From the NCBI RefSeq assembly GCF_000315365.1, contig NZ_CAOS01000007.1, positions 46,567 through 110,566 of the forward strand: DNA of 64,000 nucleotides, read 5' to 3'. Shown here piece by piece: positions 28,373-41,123 of the stretch. Every line of letters begins with the position of its first letter. Positions within the stretch are counted from its first letter, which is position 1. The position numbers and the translations under genes are program-made. A model generated the notes under the pieces. That model had not been told where the DNA came from. It saw only the letters and a list, made by a program, of their open reading frames with translations, and did not search any database. Source of the DNA: Desulforamulus hydrothermalis Lam5 = DSM 18033 (GTDB taxonomy: Bacteria; Bacillota; Desulfotomaculia; Desulfotomaculales; Desulfotomaculaceae).

Positions 28373-31300
28373 ATGCCCAAACGGAAAGACATTAATACGG
28401 TACTGGTGATTGGTTCCGGTCCTATTATCATTGGCCAGGCGGCAGAGTTTGATTATGCCGGAACCCAGGCTTGCAAAGCGCTGCGGGAAGAGGGCATCAA
28501 AGTGGTGCTGGTGAATTCCAATCCGGCCACCATTATGACCGACCAAGATATTGCGGATGTTGTTTATATCGAACCCTTAACCTGGGATAGCTTAGAAAAA
28601 ATCATTGCCAAAGAAAGGCCGGACGGCATTTTGCCCACCCTGGGGGGCCAGACCGGGTTAAATATGGCAGTGGAACTGGCGGAACGCGGCATCCTGGAGA
28701 AATACGGCGTAGAGCTGCTGGGAACCTCCCTGGAAACGATTAAGAAAGCGGAAGACCGGGAGCTGTTCCGGGCGACCATGCTGGCCATCGGCGAGCCCAT
28801 TCCGGAAAGCACGATTGCCGGCACCCTGGAGGAGTGCATCGAGTTTGCCAATCGAATCGGCTATCCGCTGATTGTTCGGCCGGCCTACACCCTGGGCGGC
28901 ACCGGCGGCGGCATTGCCCGGGATGAAAAAGAATTAACCGCCATCTGCCACCGGGGCCTAAAAATGAGCATGATCAACCAGGTTCTGCTGGAACGCAGCG
29001 TAGCCGGCTGGAAGGAAATAGAATACGAAGTGATGCGGGATCATGCGGACAACTGCATCACCATTTGCAATATGGAAAACATTGACCCGGTGGGGATTCA
29101 TACCGGCGACAGCATCGTGGTGGCACCTTCCCAGACCTTGTCCGACCGGGAATACCAAATGCTGCGCAGCGCCGCCCTTAAAATTATCCGGGCCCTCAAG
29201 GTGGCCGGCGGCTGCAACGTGCAGTTTGCCTTGGACCCTCACAGCATGAACTATATCGTTATTGAAGTGAACCCGCGGGTCAGCCGCTCATCAGCCCTGG
29301 CCTCCAAGGCCACCGGCTACCCCATTGCCAAACTGGCGGCCAAAATTGCCATCGGGCTCAACCTGGACGAAATCACCAACCCGGTAACCGGCAAAACCAC
29401 CGCCTGCTTTGAACCCACCCTGGATTATGTGGTGGTAAAAATTCCCCGCTGGCCCTTTGACAAATTTGCCAGCGGCGACCGTACCCTGGGCACCCAGATG
29501 AAAGCCACCGGCGAGGTCATGGCCATTGACCGTACCTTTGAAGGGGCCTTAATGAAGGCGGTGCGGTCATTGGAAATCGGCGTGGACAGCCTGCAAATCA
29601 AGGGCAGCGCCAGTTGGACCGAGATGGAACTGGAAAGCAAACTGAGCCGGCCGGACGACGAGCGGCTGTTTGTGGTGGCCGAGGCCTTCCGCCGTTACTG
29701 GACCCTGAAAGAAATACATCAGTTAACCGGCATTGACTACTGGTTCCTGGAAAAAATCAAAGATCTGGTGGTGCTGGAGCAGCAGATCCGCAATGCCGGC
29801 GGGCTGCCCGACCAAGAATTGCTGCGCCGGGCCAAAGTTTGCGGTTTTTCGGATGCCCATATCGGACGCCTGTGCGGCACCGGCATGCTGGAAATACGAC
29901 GCTTGCGCCGGCAGTACAATATTTTGCCCACCTACAAGGTGGTGGATACCTGCGCCGCCGAGTTTGAGGCCGCCACCCCCTATTATTATGCAGCCTATGA
30001 CAGCGAGGACGAAGTAATGGTATCCCAGCGGCCCAAAGTGGTTGTGCTGGGATCCGGTCCCATCCGCATCGGGCAGGGTGTAGAATTTGACTACTGCTCG
30101 GTGCATTCGGTGTGGGGACTGCAACAGGAAAATATCGAAGCAATCATTATTAACAACAACCCGGAAACAGTATCCACCGATTTTGATACCGCCGATAAAC
30201 TGTATTTTGAACCATTAACGGTCGAAGACGTGATGAACGTTATCGAAAAAGAGCAGCCCCTGGGTGTGGTAGTCCAGTTTGGCGGGCAGACCGCCATCAA
30301 CCTGGCCAACGACCTGGCGGAGCTGGGCGTGAACATCCTGGGCACCCCGGTGGCAGGCATTGATGCCGCCGAAGACCGGGCAAAGTTTGAAAAGTTGCTA
30401 AAGAGCCTGGATATTCCCCAAACCGAAGGGAAAACCGCCACCACTGTGGAGCAAGCCCGGCAAATTGCCGCCCACCTGGGCTTTCCGGTGCTGGTACGCC
30501 CCTCCTATGTACTGGGCGGCCGCGCCATGGAAATCGTTTACAATGAAGACCAGCTGTTGAAATACATGTCCGGCGCAGTGCAGGTATCCCCCCGTCACCC
30601 GGTGCTGGTAGATAAATATGTGCGGGGCAAAGAAGTGGAAGTGGATGCCATCGGAGACGGGCAGCACATTTTTATCCCCGGCATTATGGAACACATTGAG
30701 CGGGCCGGCGTGCATTCGGGCGACAGCATTGCCGTTTACCCGCCCCAGAGCTTAAACCAGCAGGAACTGGAGCGGGTGGTGGAATACACCCAGCGCATCG
30801 GCAGGGCCTTAAAAATCTGCGGTTTGATGAATATTCAGTATGTGGTGGGGGAAGGGGAGGTTTTTGTACTGGAAGTGAACCCCCGGGCTTCCCGGACGGT
30901 ACCGGTGCTTTCCAAGGTAACCGGGGTGCCCATGGTACAAACCGCCACCCGCTGCATGCTGGGGAAAAGCCTGGCCGAATTGGGCTACCGCCCGGGCCTG
31001 GGCCCGCTGTCCGACCATGTGACAGTAAAAGCGCCGGTATTTTCTTTTGAAAAACTGGGACTGGTGGAAACCTCCCTGGGGCCGGAAATGAAATCCACCG
31101 GCGAAGTTATGGGGGTGGATAAAACCTTCTCCCATGCCTTTTACAAAGCCATTGTGGCCGCCGGTTTAAAGGTGGCCCAAAGCGGGGCAGTACTGTTTTC
31201 GGTAGCCGACCGGGATAAACTGGAGACAGTGGCGGTGGCTCGCCAGTATCACCAGCTGGGCTTTAAGCTGTATGCCACCGCGCAAACCGCCGTAGCCCTG

Positions 31301-31594
31301 GCCACCGCCGGGCTGCCGGTGGTGGGCACGGAAGATCCCCTGGCTTTGGTACGCTCCGGCGGCGTGCAAATGGTTATCAATACTCCCACCCGGGGCAAGA
31401 TACCCGGACGGCCCGGCTTCCGCCTGCGCCGGCTGGCTGCCGAGTACAAGGTGCCCTGCTTAACCTCATTGGATACCGCCCGGGCCATGGCCGGGGTGCT
31501 GCATGAACTGTTGCGGGGCGAACCGGTTACGCCGGTTTCCCTGGATCAATTTACGCAATTTCTCAAACATTTGCCTGCCCAGCATGCAGGTTGA
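28373..31594 (+). CDS. carB: Carbamoyl-phosphate synthase large subunit
   Basis: 1073 residues with the full duplicated ATP-grasp architecture: carboxyphosphate half ([20 protein letters not shown] at the start), oligomerisation region, carbamate half (second [20 protein letters not shown] at about residue 560) and C-terminal MGS-like allosteric domain. It makes carbamoyl phosphate for ArgF and pyrimidines. The glutaminase subunit carA, normally adjacent, is not in the window. Start ATG after GGAGGG. Confidence 0.97.
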   Translation: MPKRKDINTVLVIGSGPIIIGQAAEFDYAGTQACKALREEGIKVVLVNSNPATIMTDQDIADVVYIEPLTWDSLEKIIAKERPDGILPTLGGQTGLNMAVELAERGILEKYGVELLGTSLETIKKAEDRELFRATMLAIGEPIPESTIAGTLEECIEFANRIGYPLIVRPAYTLGGTGGGIARDEKELTAICHRGLKMSMINQVLLERSVAGWKEIEYEVMRDHADNCITICNMENIDPVGIHTGDSIVVAPSQTLSDREYQMLRSAALKIIRALKVAGGCNVQFALDPHSMNYIVIEVNPRVSRSSALASKATGYPIAKLAAKIAIGLNLDEITNPVTGKTTACFEPTLDYVVVKIPRWPFDKFASGDRTLGTQMKATGEVMAIDRTFEGALMKAVRSLEIGVDSLQIKGSASWTEMELESKLSRPDDERLFVVAEAFRRYWTLKEIHQLTGIDYWFLEKIKDLVVLEQQIRNAGGLPDQELLRRAKVCGFSDAHIGRLCGTGMLEIRRLRRQYNILPTYKVVDTCAAEFEAATPYYYAAYDSEDEVMVSQRPKVVVLGSGPIRIGQGVEFDYCSVHSVWGLQQENIEAIIINNNPETVSTDFDTADKLYFEPLTVEDVMNVIEKEQPLGVVVQFGGQTAINLANDLAELGVNILGTPVAGIDAAEDRAKFEKLLKSLDIPQTEGKTATTVEQARQIAAHLGFPVLVRPSYVLGGRAMEIVYNEDQLLKYMSGAVQVSPRHPVLVDKYVRGKEVEVDAIGDGQHIFIPGIMEHIERAGVHSGDSIAVYPPQSLNQQELERVVEYTQRIGRALKICGLMNIQYVVGEGEVFVLEVNPRASRTVPVLSKVTGVPMVQTATRCMLGKSLAELGYRPGLGPLSDHVTVKAPVFSFEKLGLVETSLGPEMKSTGEVMGVDKTFSHAFYKAIVAAGLKVAQSGAVLFSVADRDKLETVAVARQYHQLGFKLYATAQTAVALATAGLPVVGTEDPLALVRSGGVQMVINTPTRGKIPGRPGFRLRRLAAEYKVPCLTSLDTARAMAGVLHELLRGEPVTPVSLDQFTQFLKHLPAQHAG

Positions 31595-31613
31595 TGCGGA
31601 GAGGATGACATAA

Positions 31614-32555
31614 ATGAAAGAATTAAGAACAAAGCTAAAAGGCAGGGATTTGCTGTCCCTGCGTGATTTAACCGGCGAAGAAATTCACCTGATTCTGGAG
31701 GAAGCCGCCCGGCTGAAAGCCATGCAAAAGGCCGGCATCCCTCACCCTTATTTGCGGGGCAAAACCCTGGCTATGATTTTTCAAAAAAGCTCTACCCGTA
31801 CCAGGGTCAGTTTTGAGGTAGGCATGTACCAGCTGGGCGGTTACGCCTTGTTTTTAAGCCCGAAGGATATTCAAATGGGGCGGGGGGAATCGGTGGCGGA
31901 TACCGCCCGGGTATTGTCCCGCATGGTGGACGGCATTATGATCCGCACTTATCAGCAAAGCGAGGTAGAAGAACTGGCCCGGTATGCCGATGTGCCGGTA
32001 ATTAACGGCCTGACAGATTTAACTCACCCCTGCCAAATCCTGGCCGACCTGCTGACCGTTCAAGAGCACAAAGGGAAATTACAGGGGCTTAAACTGGCCT
32101 ATGTGGGAGACGGCAACAATATTGCCCATTCCCTGTTATTGGGCTGTGCCAAGGTGGGTATGAACATCAGCGTGGCTTCCCCGGCAGGCTACCGGCCCAA
32201 AGATTGGGTGGTGGAACTGGCCCGGCAGGAGGCCCGGGCCACCGGTGCCCAAATCCAGGTAACCGGCGACCCGGTGGCAGCGGTGCAGGGGGCGGATGTC
32301 ATCGTGACCGATGTGTGGGCCAGCATGGGGCAGGAGTCCGAACAGCAAGAACGGGTACAAGCTTTTGCTGCTTACCAGGTAAACGAAGCCCTGTGCGCCC
32401 AGGCCAAAAGTGATTTCATTTTCCTCCACTGCCTGCCGGCCCACCGGGGCGAAGAAGTGACCTCAGAAATCATCGACGGGCCCCACTCGGTGGTGTGGGA
32501 TGAGGCGGAAAACCGCCTGCACGCCCAAAAGGCCGTAATGGCTCTGTTAATGTAA
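31614..32555 (+). CDS. argF: Ornithine carbamoyltransferase
   Basis: 313-residue enzyme converting ornithine and carbamoyl phosphate to citrulline. [15 protein letters not shown] is the carbamoyl phosphate loop, [11 protein letters not shown] and the C-terminal [13 protein letters not shown] the ornithine-side motifs. Full length; ATG start. It follows carB by 19 bases and is the last gene before an internal promoter. Confidence 0.97.
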   Translation: MKELRTKLKGRDLLSLRDLTGEEIHLILEEAARLKAMQKAGIPHPYLRGKTLAMIFQKSSTRTRVSFEVGMYQLGGYALFLSPKDIQMGRGESVADTARVLSRMVDGIMIRTYQQSEVEELARYADVPVINGLTDLTHPCQILADLLTVQEHKGKLQGLKLAYVGDGNNIAHSLLLGCAKVGMNISVASPAGYRPKDWVVELARQEARATGAQIQVTGDPVAAVQGADVIVTDVWASMGQESEQQERVQAFAAYQVNEALCAQAKSDFIFLHCLPAHRGEEVTSEIIDGPHSVVWDEAENRLHAQKAVMALLM

Positions 32556-32592
32556 AAAAATTGTTCAACCAGGCGGCGTGTCTGCAGCCATA

Positions 32593-32621
32593 TGTTATAA
32601 TAGTAAACGAATAATTATGCA
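32593..32621 (+). promoter_or_regulatory. Extended -10 promoter and weak ARG box before argG
   Basis: TGTTATAAT at 32593-32601 is a perfect extended -10 element; no good -35 is seen at 17 bases. Immediately downstream, GAATAATTATGCA (32609-32621) resembles the ARG box before argC. It would give argGH their own arginine-controlled start. Confidence 0.5.
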
Positions 32622-32640
32622 CAGGAAGGAGCTTACTGAC

Positions 32641-33846
<1,206 letters not shown>

Positions 33847-33877
33847 TTGCCACAGAAAGACAAGCGAGGTGTCTGAC

Positions 33878-35254
33878 ATGAAACTCTGGGGCGGTCGCTT
33901 CCAGAAAACAACCGATCGTTTGGTGGAGGATTTTCACTCCTCCATTTCTTTTGACCAAAGACTGTACAAGCAGGATATCCGGGGCAGCATCGCCCATGCC
34001 ACCATGCTGGGCAAGGTGGGCATTATCACCCCTGAGGAAACCCGGCAGATTGTGCAGGGCTTGGAGGAAATCCTGGCGGAAATCGAAAGCGGCCGGGTGG
34101 CCTTTGATGTTGCGGCAGAAGATATTCACATGAATGTGGAACAGTTGCTGGCGGCGAAAATCGGTGCGGTGGGCAAGAAATTGCATACTGCCCGCAGCCG
34201 CAACGACCAGGTGGCCTTGGATATTCGTATGTACCTTAAGGACGAAATTACTGCCATCCGCTTGCTGCTGAAAGAACTGGTAGAAACACTGCTGGCCCTG
34301 GCAGAACAGCATTTGCAGACCGTTATGCCGGGTTATACCCACCTGCAGCGGGCCCAGCCCATTACCCTGGCCCATCATTTAATGGCCTATGTGCAAATGT
34401 TCTTGCGTGATATGGATCGGCTGACGGATTGTTACCGGCGGACGGATGTGATGCCCCTGGGTTCCGGTGCCTTGGCCGGCACCACCTTCCCGCTGGACCG
34501 GCAGTACACCGCCGAATTGCTGGGTTTTGCCGCTGTCAGTGAAAACAGCCTGGATGCAGTCAGCGACCGGGATTTTGCGGTGGAGTTTTGTGCCGCCGCT
34601 TCTCTGATTATGATGCACCTCAGCCGGCTGTGCGAAGAAATTGTTCTCTGGTCCAGCGGCGAATTTGCTTTTATTGAACTGGATGACGCTTACAGCACCG
34701 GGTCCAGCATTATGCCCCAGAAAAAAAACCCGGACGTGGCGGAACTGATCCGGGGCAAAACCGGCCGGGTTTACGGCGATTTAATAGGCCTGTTAACCAT
34801 GCTCAAGGGGCTGCCCCTGGCCTACAACAAAGACATGCAGGAGGATAAAGAGGCTCTCTTTGACGCCATTGATACTGTGAAGGGCTGTTTAATGGTTTGC
34901 CGTCCCATGCTTGCCACCATGACTGTGCGCCGGGACAACATGGCCAAAGCCGCCCGGGGCGGTTTTACCAACGCCACCGATGTGGCGGATTACCTGGCCA
35001 AAAAGGGTGTACCCTTCCGGGAAGCCCATGAAATTGTGGGCAAAGCGGTATTTTACTGCCTGCAGCAAGAAAAAACCCTGGAAGAAATGACCCTGGAGGA
35101 ATACCAAAAATTATCCCCCCACTTTAGCGATGATTTGTATGAAGTTATAGGCGTCGAACACTGTGCCGCTGCCCGCAAAGTGCGGGGCGGTCCGGCTCCC
35201 GAAGCAGTCCGGCAGGCTGTCGCCGCCGCCCGCCGGCTGCTGGCGAGATATTAA
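33878..35254 (+). CDS. argH: Argininosuccinate lyase
   Basis: 458-residue lyase releasing arginine and fumarate. [11 protein letters not shown] at the start, [16 protein letters not shown] and the superfamily signature [12 protein letters not shown] with the catalytic serine are present. ATG 33878 is 8 bases after GAGG; a GTG three codons upstream overlaps it. Last gene of the arginine cluster. Confidence 0.97.
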   Translation: MKLWGGRFQKTTDRLVEDFHSSISFDQRLYKQDIRGSIAHATMLGKVGIITPEETRQIVQGLEEILAEIESGRVAFDVAAEDIHMNVEQLLAAKIGAVGKKLHTARSRNDQVALDIRMYLKDEITAIRLLLKELVETLLALAEQHLQTVMPGYTHLQRAQPITLAHHLMAYVQMFLRDMDRLTDCYRRTDVMPLGSGALAGTTFPLDRQYTAELLGFAAVSENSLDAVSDRDFAVEFCAAASLIMMHLSRLCEEIVLWSSGEFAFIELDDAYSTGSSIMPQKKNPDVAELIRGKTGRVYGDLIGLLTMLKGLPLAYNKDMQEDKEALFDAIDTVKGCLMVCRPMLATMTVRRDNMAKAARGGFTNATDVADYLAKKGVPFREAHEIVGKAVFYCLQQEKTLEEMTLEEYQKLSPHFSDDLYEVIGVEHCAAARKVRGGPAPEAVRQAVAAARRLLARY

Positions 35255-35311
35255 ACAGTGGTATAATGTGCTTGCCGAGGCTTTCTACTACGACTTGTTC
35301 AATTTATTTTT

Positions 35312-35366
35312 AAGAAAAATGACATGGTTTACCGTTTGGCATGCGGTAAGCCATGTCATTTTTCTT
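35312..35366. terminator. Bidirectional terminator between argH and the minus-strand gene
   Basis: A 23-bp stem (AAGAAAAATGACATGG plus TTTACCG, one G-U pair) around a 9-base loop, with A-run on the left and T-run on the right, so it can work on both strands. The stop codon of the converging small membrane gene lies inside its right arm. Confidence 0.88.
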
Positions 35367-35646
35367 CATTATCAAAAAATTCTATACCTAGCCATAAACC
35401 TAAAATAAATGGAAGAATTGATTTATGTTTTTTCGGTGGTTCCACTGTAATACTGTCATTGTAGAAAAACAGCAGTGGGCGCAGGTTATACATAAAAACG
35501 AAAAAGCCAAAGACAAAACCGGGCCAAAAAAACCATGCGCCAAGCGCATACTCAAAGAAAGAACCGATCAAAAAGGCAAAAAATGAAGCAAACAAGCAAG
35601 CAATGCCCCAAATTAAGACTAGCAACAGAAAACAAAGAATATCCAT
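35356..35646 (-). CDS. Small hypothetical membrane protein
   Basis: 96 residues starting MDILCFLLLVLIWGIACLF. Two or three hydrophobic segments (about residues 2-28, 33-53 and near 75-90) and aromatic-rich composition suggest a membrane protein. No family was recognised. ATG 35646 has GGGGTG upstream; a GTG three codons earlier overlaps that site. It converges on argH and shares its terminator. Confidence 0.6.
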   Translation of the reverse strand: MDILCFLLLVLIWGIACLFASFFAFLIGSFFEYALGAWFFWPGFVFGFFVFMYNLRPLLFFYNDSITVEPPKKHKSILPFILGLWLGIEFFDNEEK

Positions 35647-35814
35647 AAATAGCACCCCGCTTAATATAAATTATTAAGGCTAAGCGCAATAATTACAACT
35701 TTAAAATTGCAACATTTTTAAGAAAATGCTTATTTTTCTTCTCCCGGCAGGAAGGTGGATTGGTAAAAAACAGCCAATATATTTGGCATACACTTTGTCA
35801 GGGAGAATAATCCT

Positions 35815-36942
35815 ATGGAAGAATATATCAGTGCTGAGGCTGAAACATCCTTCACCACCGAGGAGGTTGAAGCTCTTATCGAAGTGGGTGCCTTACTCAG
35901 TTCAAACCTCCGGTTGGAGGAGGTGGTGGAAATATTAATGGATCAGGCGGTGCTGCTGGTAAAGGCGGCAACCGGCGTGCTGTGGCTGAAGCAGGGAGAA
36001 GAAGCGGCCATTGTCCCGGCGGCTTCCTACGGGTTGGATTATGATGCTGTCGCCCTGCTGGACAGGCAGCTGCAGGACTACGTTAACGGCCTGGCGGCGG
36101 CAGGAAAGCCGGTGATTACCGGCAACGGCAAACAGGAAGGCTGTATTTTAGAGCGAGCAACCTATGCGGTAAACTTTGCCGTTACCAGCATGGTATTTTT
36201 GCCTCTGATTAATAAAGGCCGCCTGCTGGGCTGCCTGCAGTTAATCAACAAACAGGACGGCAGCCAATTCAGCCGGCGGGATATACGGTTGTGCCACACT
36301 TTTGCCAGCCAGGCGGCGGTAATTATTGACAACAGCTTGCTGCTGGCCAACCAGGAAAAATTAATGATCAGCCTGATTCGAGCCCTTACATCCGCCCTTG
36401 ATGCCAGGGATCCCTACACCCGCGGTCATTCGGAAAGGGTCAGCCGGCTGTCTTTATTAATTGCCAGGGAAATGGGACTGAGCCCCCAACAGCAAGAAAT
36501 ACTGCAGCAGGCGGCTCTGCTGCACGATGTGGGGAAAATCGGTATCCGGGATAACGTACTGCTGGAACCGGGTCCCCTGGACGAAGACAAGTGGCGGATC
36601 ATGAAAAGCCACCCGGTGATCGGTGCCCAGATTATCCAACAAATCGAACCCAAGTCGGTGATGAAACAGATATACGAAGGGGTTATGTATCACCAGGAAA
36701 AATATGACGGCAGCGGTTACCCCGGCGGCCTGCGGGGCAAGCAAATTCCCCTGGTGGCCCGGATCATTGCCATTGCCGATGCCTACGACGCCATTACCAG
36801 TGACCGCCCTTACCGCAAGGGCAAGAGCCCGGCAGAAGCCCTGGCGGAAATAAAAAACTGTGCCGGCAAACACTTCGACCCCCAGCTGGTAGAGGTATTT
36901 CTTAAGGCCATGCAAGGAATATCTAAGCCGGCAGACGGTTAA
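35815..36942 (+). CDS. GAF domain HD-GYP phosphodiesterase
   Basis: 375 residues. A GAF sensor domain (about 25-178) precedes an HD-GYP domain (about 185-365) with the metal pair HD in AALLHDVGKIG (H237, D238), HPVIGAQII, and YHQEKYDGSGYPGGL. HD-GYP proteins degrade cyclic di-nucleotides such as c-di-GMP. The usual HHE before DGxGYP reads HQE here. No membrane segments. Transcribed alone, so a soluble signalling role is inferred. Confidence 0.88.
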   Translation: MEEYISAEAETSFTTEEVEALIEVGALLSSNLRLEEVVEILMDQAVLLVKAATGVLWLKQGEEAAIVPAASYGLDYDAVALLDRQLQDYVNGLAAAGKPVITGNGKQEGCILERATYAVNFAVTSMVFLPLINKGRLLGCLQLINKQDGSQFSRRDIRLCHTFASQAAVIIDNSLLLANQEKLMISLIRALTSALDARDPYTRGHSERVSRLSLLIAREMGLSPQQQEILQQAALLHDVGKIGIRDNVLLEPGPLDEDKWRIMKSHPVIGAQIIQQIEPKSVMKQIYEGVMYHQEKYDGSGYPGGLRGKQIPLVARIIAIADAYDAITSDRPYRKGKSPAEALAEIKNCAGKHFDPQLVEVFLKAMQGISKPADG

Positions 36943-37013
36943 CAAATAAAGCGAAGCCGGCAGGAAAATGTCAGCAGCCGCAAGGCTTATGCAGTCAAAA
37001 ATTTATTTATTTC

Positions 37014-37042
37014 TTGACAGCAGTTGACTAAAAAATTATACT
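37014..37042 (+). promoter_or_regulatory. Promoter of the first T-box leader
   Basis: TTGACA at 37014 and TATACT at 37037 with a 17-base spacer. The same two hexamers and spacing recur before the second leader. Confidence 0.85.
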
Positions 37043-37049
37043 AAAAAGT

Positions 37050-37334
37050 AATTAATAGCCAAACAGCTTTGATGGGGACCGGGAATCTGGTACAGGGCCA
37101 CAGAGAGCCGGGTTAGGTGAAAGCCGGCGCCGCATGACAGGTTACCTACATCACCCCGGAGCTGCCCTTCCGAACGCATGCTGCAAGTAGGCTGGGCCGG
37201 GTCAGGCACCCGTTATCAAACCGCACAAGTACGTCTGTATGCTGTGCAAAAGTGGCTCTTTGTGAGCAATCAGGGTGGTACCGCGGAAGGAATACCTCTC
37301 GTCCCTGGCAGTGGCCGGGAACGAGAGGTTTTTT
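37050..37334 (+). promoter_or_regulatory. T-box leader 1, specifier ATC (isoleucine)
   Basis: The invariant T-box AGGGTGGTACCGCGG is at 37272-37286, the K-turn ACAGAGAGCC near 37100, and a terminator stem CCTCTCGT/ACGAGAGG (37295-37328) ends in six Ts. In the specifier region ACATCACCCCGGAGC, the codon at 37150-37152 is ATC, read by aligning it with leader 2. The TGGT bulge suits tRNA with an A discriminator, as in tRNA-Ile. Uncharged tRNA would allow read-through. Confidence 0.85.
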
Positions 37335-37378
37335 GTTGTAACACCCGCAAATTTAACCCGATCATAACACAGAACTGC

Positions 37379-37407
37379 TTGACACCACCAGGCGAAACAA
37401 CTATACT
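37379..37407 (+). promoter_or_regulatory. Promoter of the second T-box leader
   Basis: TTGACA at 37379 and TATACT at 37402, spacer 17, lying between the first leader's terminator and the second T-box. Confidence 0.85.
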
Positions 37408-37413
37408 TACTAG

Positions 37414-37715
37414 TAATTTATTTAGTAGGTATAATTAACAGCCATGATCGGGATAACAGGCTGAACAGGGCCACAGAGAGCCGGAGCAGGTGGGAACCGG
37501 TGTCACTGGGCAGTCTGGGCTCACCCGGGAGCTGCCCTTGTGAACGTGCCGGCGGCACCGGTAATGGGGGCCGGGTTTTCAGAAACCCGTTATCAAAAGG
37601 CACAGGTATGGTATGTGTTTTGTGCATGAGCGGCTCTTCATGAGCAATCAGGGTGGTACCGCGGAAGGATAAACCTCTCGTCCCTGGCATTAATGCCAGG
37701 GGCGGGAGGTTTTTT
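37414..37715 (+). promoter_or_regulatory. T-box leader 2, specifier CTC (leucine)
   Basis: The T-box AGGGTGGTACCGCGG is at 37650-37664, K-turn ACAGAGAGCCGG near 37473, and a terminator with arms CCTC...CCCTGGCAT and ATGCCAGGG...GGGAGG ends in Ts at 37710. The aligned specifier at 37520-37522 is CTC in GGGCTCACCCGGGAGC. It directly precedes ilvD and is a near duplicate of leader 1. Confidence 0.87.
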
Positions 37716-37743
37716 GTATACTTGGAATTCGGGAGGTTTGGTT

Positions 37744-39402
37744 ATGCGCAGTGATGTTATGAAAGAGGGGCTGGCCAGGGCGCCCCACCGCAGTTTGTTA
37801 AAAGCACTGGGGCTGCTGGATGAAGAATTATCCCGCCCTTTGATTGGCGTAGTAAATTCCTTTAACGAGGTTGTACCCGGGCATATCCATTTGCGGGATA
37901 TTGCCGAAGCCGTGAAGGCAGGCGTTCGCATGGCCGGCGGCACGCCGCTGGAATTCCCGGTTATTGCAGTGTGCGACGGCATTGCCATGGGGCACCCGGG
38001 CATGCGCTATTCCCTGGCCAGCCGGGAGATTATTGCCGATTCTATAGAAATTATGGCTCAGGCCCATCCCTTTGACGGGCTGGTACTGATACCCAACTGC
38101 GATAAGGTGGTGCCGGGGATGCTGATGGCGGCGGCCCGGTTAAACATACCGGCTGTTGTGGTCAGCGGCGGTCCGATGCTGGCCGGCAGGTTTCAAAACC
38201 AGGATGTTTCAGTTACGCAAATGTTTGAAGCAGTGGGGGCAGTGCAGGCGGGCCGCCTGACTCCTGAGGAACTGGCGGAACTGGAAGAAAACGCCTGCCC
38301 CGGTTGCGGCTCCTGTGCCGGTATGTTTACCGCCAACAGTATGAATTGTTTAACCGAAGCACTGGGTATGGCACTGCCGGGCAACGGCACCATTCCCGCC
38401 GTCAGTGCCGCCAGACGCCGGCTGGCCAAGGCAGCGGGCCTGCGGGCGGTGGCGCTGGTGCGAGAAAACCTGAGACCCCGGGATATTTTAACCATGGCAA
38501 ACTTCCGCAACGGGCTGGCGGTGGATATGGCCCTGGGCTGTTCCACCAATACGGTACTGCACCTGCCGGCCATTGCCCGGGAAGCGGGTATAGAGCTTAA
38601 CCTGGATTTAATTAACGAAATCAGCGAGCGGACACCGCACCTGTGCAAGCTGAGCCCGGCGGGCCGCCATCACATTCAGGATCTGGATGCCGCCGGCGGG
38701 ATCCAGGCGGTGATGAAAGAACTGCTTAATAACGGTCTGATTAATCCAAACATTAAAACTGTCAGTGGCTTGACGGTTGGACAATTATTAGAACAGGCTA
38801 AAGTAAAAGACCGGCAGGTAATCCGCAGTGTGCAGGAACCCTACAGTTCCACCGGCGGGTTGGCTGTTCTGCGGGGCAACCTGGCGCCTAACGGGGCGGT
38901 GGTAAAAAGGGCGGCGGTGGCACCCGAGATGCTGCGGCATACCGGCCCGGCCAGGGTGTTTGACGGCGAAGAAGCCGCCATTACAGCCATTATGGCCGGC
39001 CAAATCAAGCCCGGCGATGTGGTGGTTATCCGCTACGAAGGCCCCAAAGGCGGCCCGGGCATGCGGGAAATGCTGGCACCCACCTCGGTGCTGGCGGGCA
39101 TGGGGCTGGATAAAGAAGTGGCCCTGTTAACCGACGGGCGATTTTCCGGAGCCTCCCGGGGAGCTTCCATCGGCCATATCTCCCCGGAAGCCGCCGAAGG
39201 CGGATTAATTGCTCTCCTGCAGGACGGCGACATGATAGAAATTGATATTCCCAACTACCGGCTGGCGGCTAAGCTGGATGAAACGGTAATCAAGCAGCGC
39301 CTTGAAGCCTGGCAGCCCCCGGCACCCAAAGTAACTGAAGGCTACCTGGCCCGTTACGCCAAGCAGGTGTCTTCAGCCGGTCAGGGTGCGGTATTAAGCT
39401 GA
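37744..39402 (+). CDS. ilvD: Dihydroxy-acid dehydratase
   Basis: 552-residue Fe-S dehydratase for the third step of valine and isoleucine synthesis. [27 protein letters not shown] and [18 protein letters not shown] supply cluster cysteines; [19 protein letters not shown] is the C-terminal signature. ATG 37744 follows GGGAGG; the longer open frame runs through the terminator hairpin. First gene after the T-boxes. Confidence 0.97.
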   Translation: MRSDVMKEGLARAPHRSLLKALGLLDEELSRPLIGVVNSFNEVVPGHIHLRDIAEAVKAGVRMAGGTPLEFPVIAVCDGIAMGHPGMRYSLASREIIADSIEIMAQAHPFDGLVLIPNCDKVVPGMLMAAARLNIPAVVVSGGPMLAGRFQNQDVSVTQMFEAVGAVQAGRLTPEELAELEENACPGCGSCAGMFTANSMNCLTEALGMALPGNGTIPAVSAARRRLAKAAGLRAVALVRENLRPRDILTMANFRNGLAVDMALGCSTNTVLHLPAIAREAGIELNLDLINEISERTPHLCKLSPAGRHHIQDLDAAGGIQAVMKELLNNGLINPNIKTVSGLTVGQLLEQAKVKDRQVIRSVQEPYSSTGGLAVLRGNLAPNGAVVKRAAVAPEMLRHTGPARVFDGEEAAITAIMAGQIKPGDVVVIRYEGPKGGPGMREMLAPTSVLAGMGLDKEVALLTDGRFSGASRGASIGHISPEAAEGGLIALLQDGDMIEIDIPNYRLAAKLDETVIKQRLEAWQPPAPKVTEGYLARYAKQVSSAGQGAVLS

Positions 39403-39447
39403 GAAGCCCCCCCAAAAAATGCATAGGCATAATTGGAGGTTTTTTAT

Positions 39448-41109
39448 ATGAAAATGTCCGGAGCGGAAATTTTAATTGACAGTTTAAAAGAAATGGGCGT
39501 CGAAACCATTTTCGGCTACCCGGGCGGGCAGGCGCTCCCCATTTACGACGCCCTGTACGATGCGGATATTCATCACGTTTTAACCCGTCACGAACAGGGG
39601 GCGGTGCACGCCGCCGACGGCTATGCCCGGGCTTCCGGCCGGGTGGGGGTATGCCTGGCCACTTCCGGCCCCGGCGCCACCAACCTGGTAACCGGCATTG
39701 CCAACGCTTACATGGATTCGGTGCCGCTGGTGGCCATCACCGGCCAGGTGCCCACTGCCATGCTGGGCCGGGATTCTTTCCAGGAGGTAGACATTACCGG
39801 CATCACCCTGCCTATTACCAAGCACAACTATATAGTTAAAGACATCCGGGATCTGGGCCGAATTGTTAAAGAAGCCTTTTACATTGCCGGTACCGGCCGT
39901 CCCGGCCCGGTTTTGATTGACATTCCCAGGGATGTTTCTTCCGGTGCCATGGATTACCACCGCAACGGTTTCCTGGACCTGCCGGGCTACAACCCGCCCC
40001 GCAAAGCCCGGGAAGAGCTGGTTAACCAGGCGCTGCAAGCCATTGCCGCCAGCCGGCGGCCGGTTATCTATGCCGGCGGCGGCATCATCAGCGCCGGCGC
40101 CCATGAAGAACTGCTGCGGCTGTCCGAGTCATTGCTGGCGCCGGTGGCCACCACCCTGATGGGGCTGGGAGGCTTTCCCGGCGATCACCCGCTGTCCCTG
40201 GGCATGCTGGGCATGCACGGTTCCAAGTACGCCAACTATGCCATCTGCGAATGCGATTTACTGATTGCTGTAGGAGTTCGCTTTGATGACCGGGTCACCG
40301 GCAAGGTAGAATCCTTTGCTCCCAACGCCAAAATCATCCATATTGATATTGACCCGGCCGAGCTGGGCAAAAATGTAAGGGTGGATATTGCCATTGCCGG
40401 AGATGTGAAGACGGTACTCCGCCAGCTGCTGGAACGCATTGAAGCAAAACTGCAGTCGGCCTGGCGGGATAAAATTGCCGCCTGGAAAAAGGAATATCCC
40501 CTTGATTTTAATGAGCAGGGCAGTAATTTAAAGCCCCAGCAGGTGATCCGGGAGATTTACCGGCAGACCGGCGGCCAGGCCCGCATTACCACCGAAGTGG
40601 GCCAGCACCAGATGTGGGCAGCCCACTATTACACCTACACCCGGCCCCGTTCCTTTATCTCCTCCGGCGGCCTGGGCACCATGGGTTACGGTTTTCCGGC
40701 CGCCATCGGCGTTCAGGTGGCCTGCCCGGGAGAAACAGTCTTTGACATCGCCGGCGACGGCAGCATTCAAATGAACATCCAGGAGCTGGCCACCGCAGTG
40801 GATTACAACCTGCCGGTTAATGTGGCCATTATGAATAACGGCTACCTGGGCATGGTGCGCCAGTGGCAGGAAATGTTTTATAACCGGCGCTATTCCTACA
40901 GCGAGATGAACAACCCGGACTTTGTTAAACTGGCCGAAGCCTACGGCGCCGAGGGTTACCAGGTAACCCGCCGGGAGGAAGTGGCCGAGGTACTGCAGGC
41001 TGCCATCCAGTCAAGCAAACCTGTTTTGATGGATTTTGTGATTGAGAGAGAAGAAAACGTCTTGCCCTTTGTGCCGCCGGGCAAGGCGCTGAACGAAATG
41101 ATAGGTTAG
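39448..41109 (+). CDS. ilvB: Acetolactate synthase large subunit
   Basis: 553-residue ThDP/FAD enzyme making acetolactate and acetohydroxybutyrate. [15 protein letters not shown] contains the region before the catalytic glutamate in [16 protein letters not shown]; the ThDP motif is [24 protein letters not shown] in pattern. ATG 39448 follows TGGAGG. Paired with ilvN downstream. A second, frameshifted paralogue lies at 42693. Confidence 0.96.
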   Translation: MKMSGAEILIDSLKEMGVETIFGYPGGQALPIYDALYDADIHHVLTRHEQGAVHAADGYARASGRVGVCLATSGPGATNLVTGIANAYMDSVPLVAITGQVPTAMLGRDSFQEVDITGITLPITKHNYIVKDIRDLGRIVKEAFYIAGTGRPGPVLIDIPRDVSSGAMDYHRNGFLDLPGYNPPRKAREELVNQALQAIAASRRPVIYAGGGIISAGAHEELLRLSESLLAPVATTLMGLGGFPGDHPLSLGMLGMHGSKYANYAICECDLLIAVGVRFDDRVTGKVESFAPNAKIIHIDIDPAELGKNVRVDIAIAGDVKTVLRQLLERIEAKLQSAWRDKIAAWKKEYPLDFNEQGSNLKPQQVIREIYRQTGGQARITTEVGQHQMWAAHYYTYTRPRSFISSGGLGTMGYGFPAAIGVQVACPGETVFDIAGDGSIQMNIQELATAVDYNLPVNVAIMNNGYLGMVRQWQEMFYNRRYSYSEMNNPDFVKLAEAYGAEGYQVTRREEVAEVLQAAIQSSKPVLMDFVIEREENVLPFVPPGKALNEMIG

Positions 41110-41123
41110 AAAGGGGTGCCGTG

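Noticed and set aside
37178..37438. 86-codon open frame across the first T-box
   Set aside because: It overlaps the leader structure and its terminator; chance frame.
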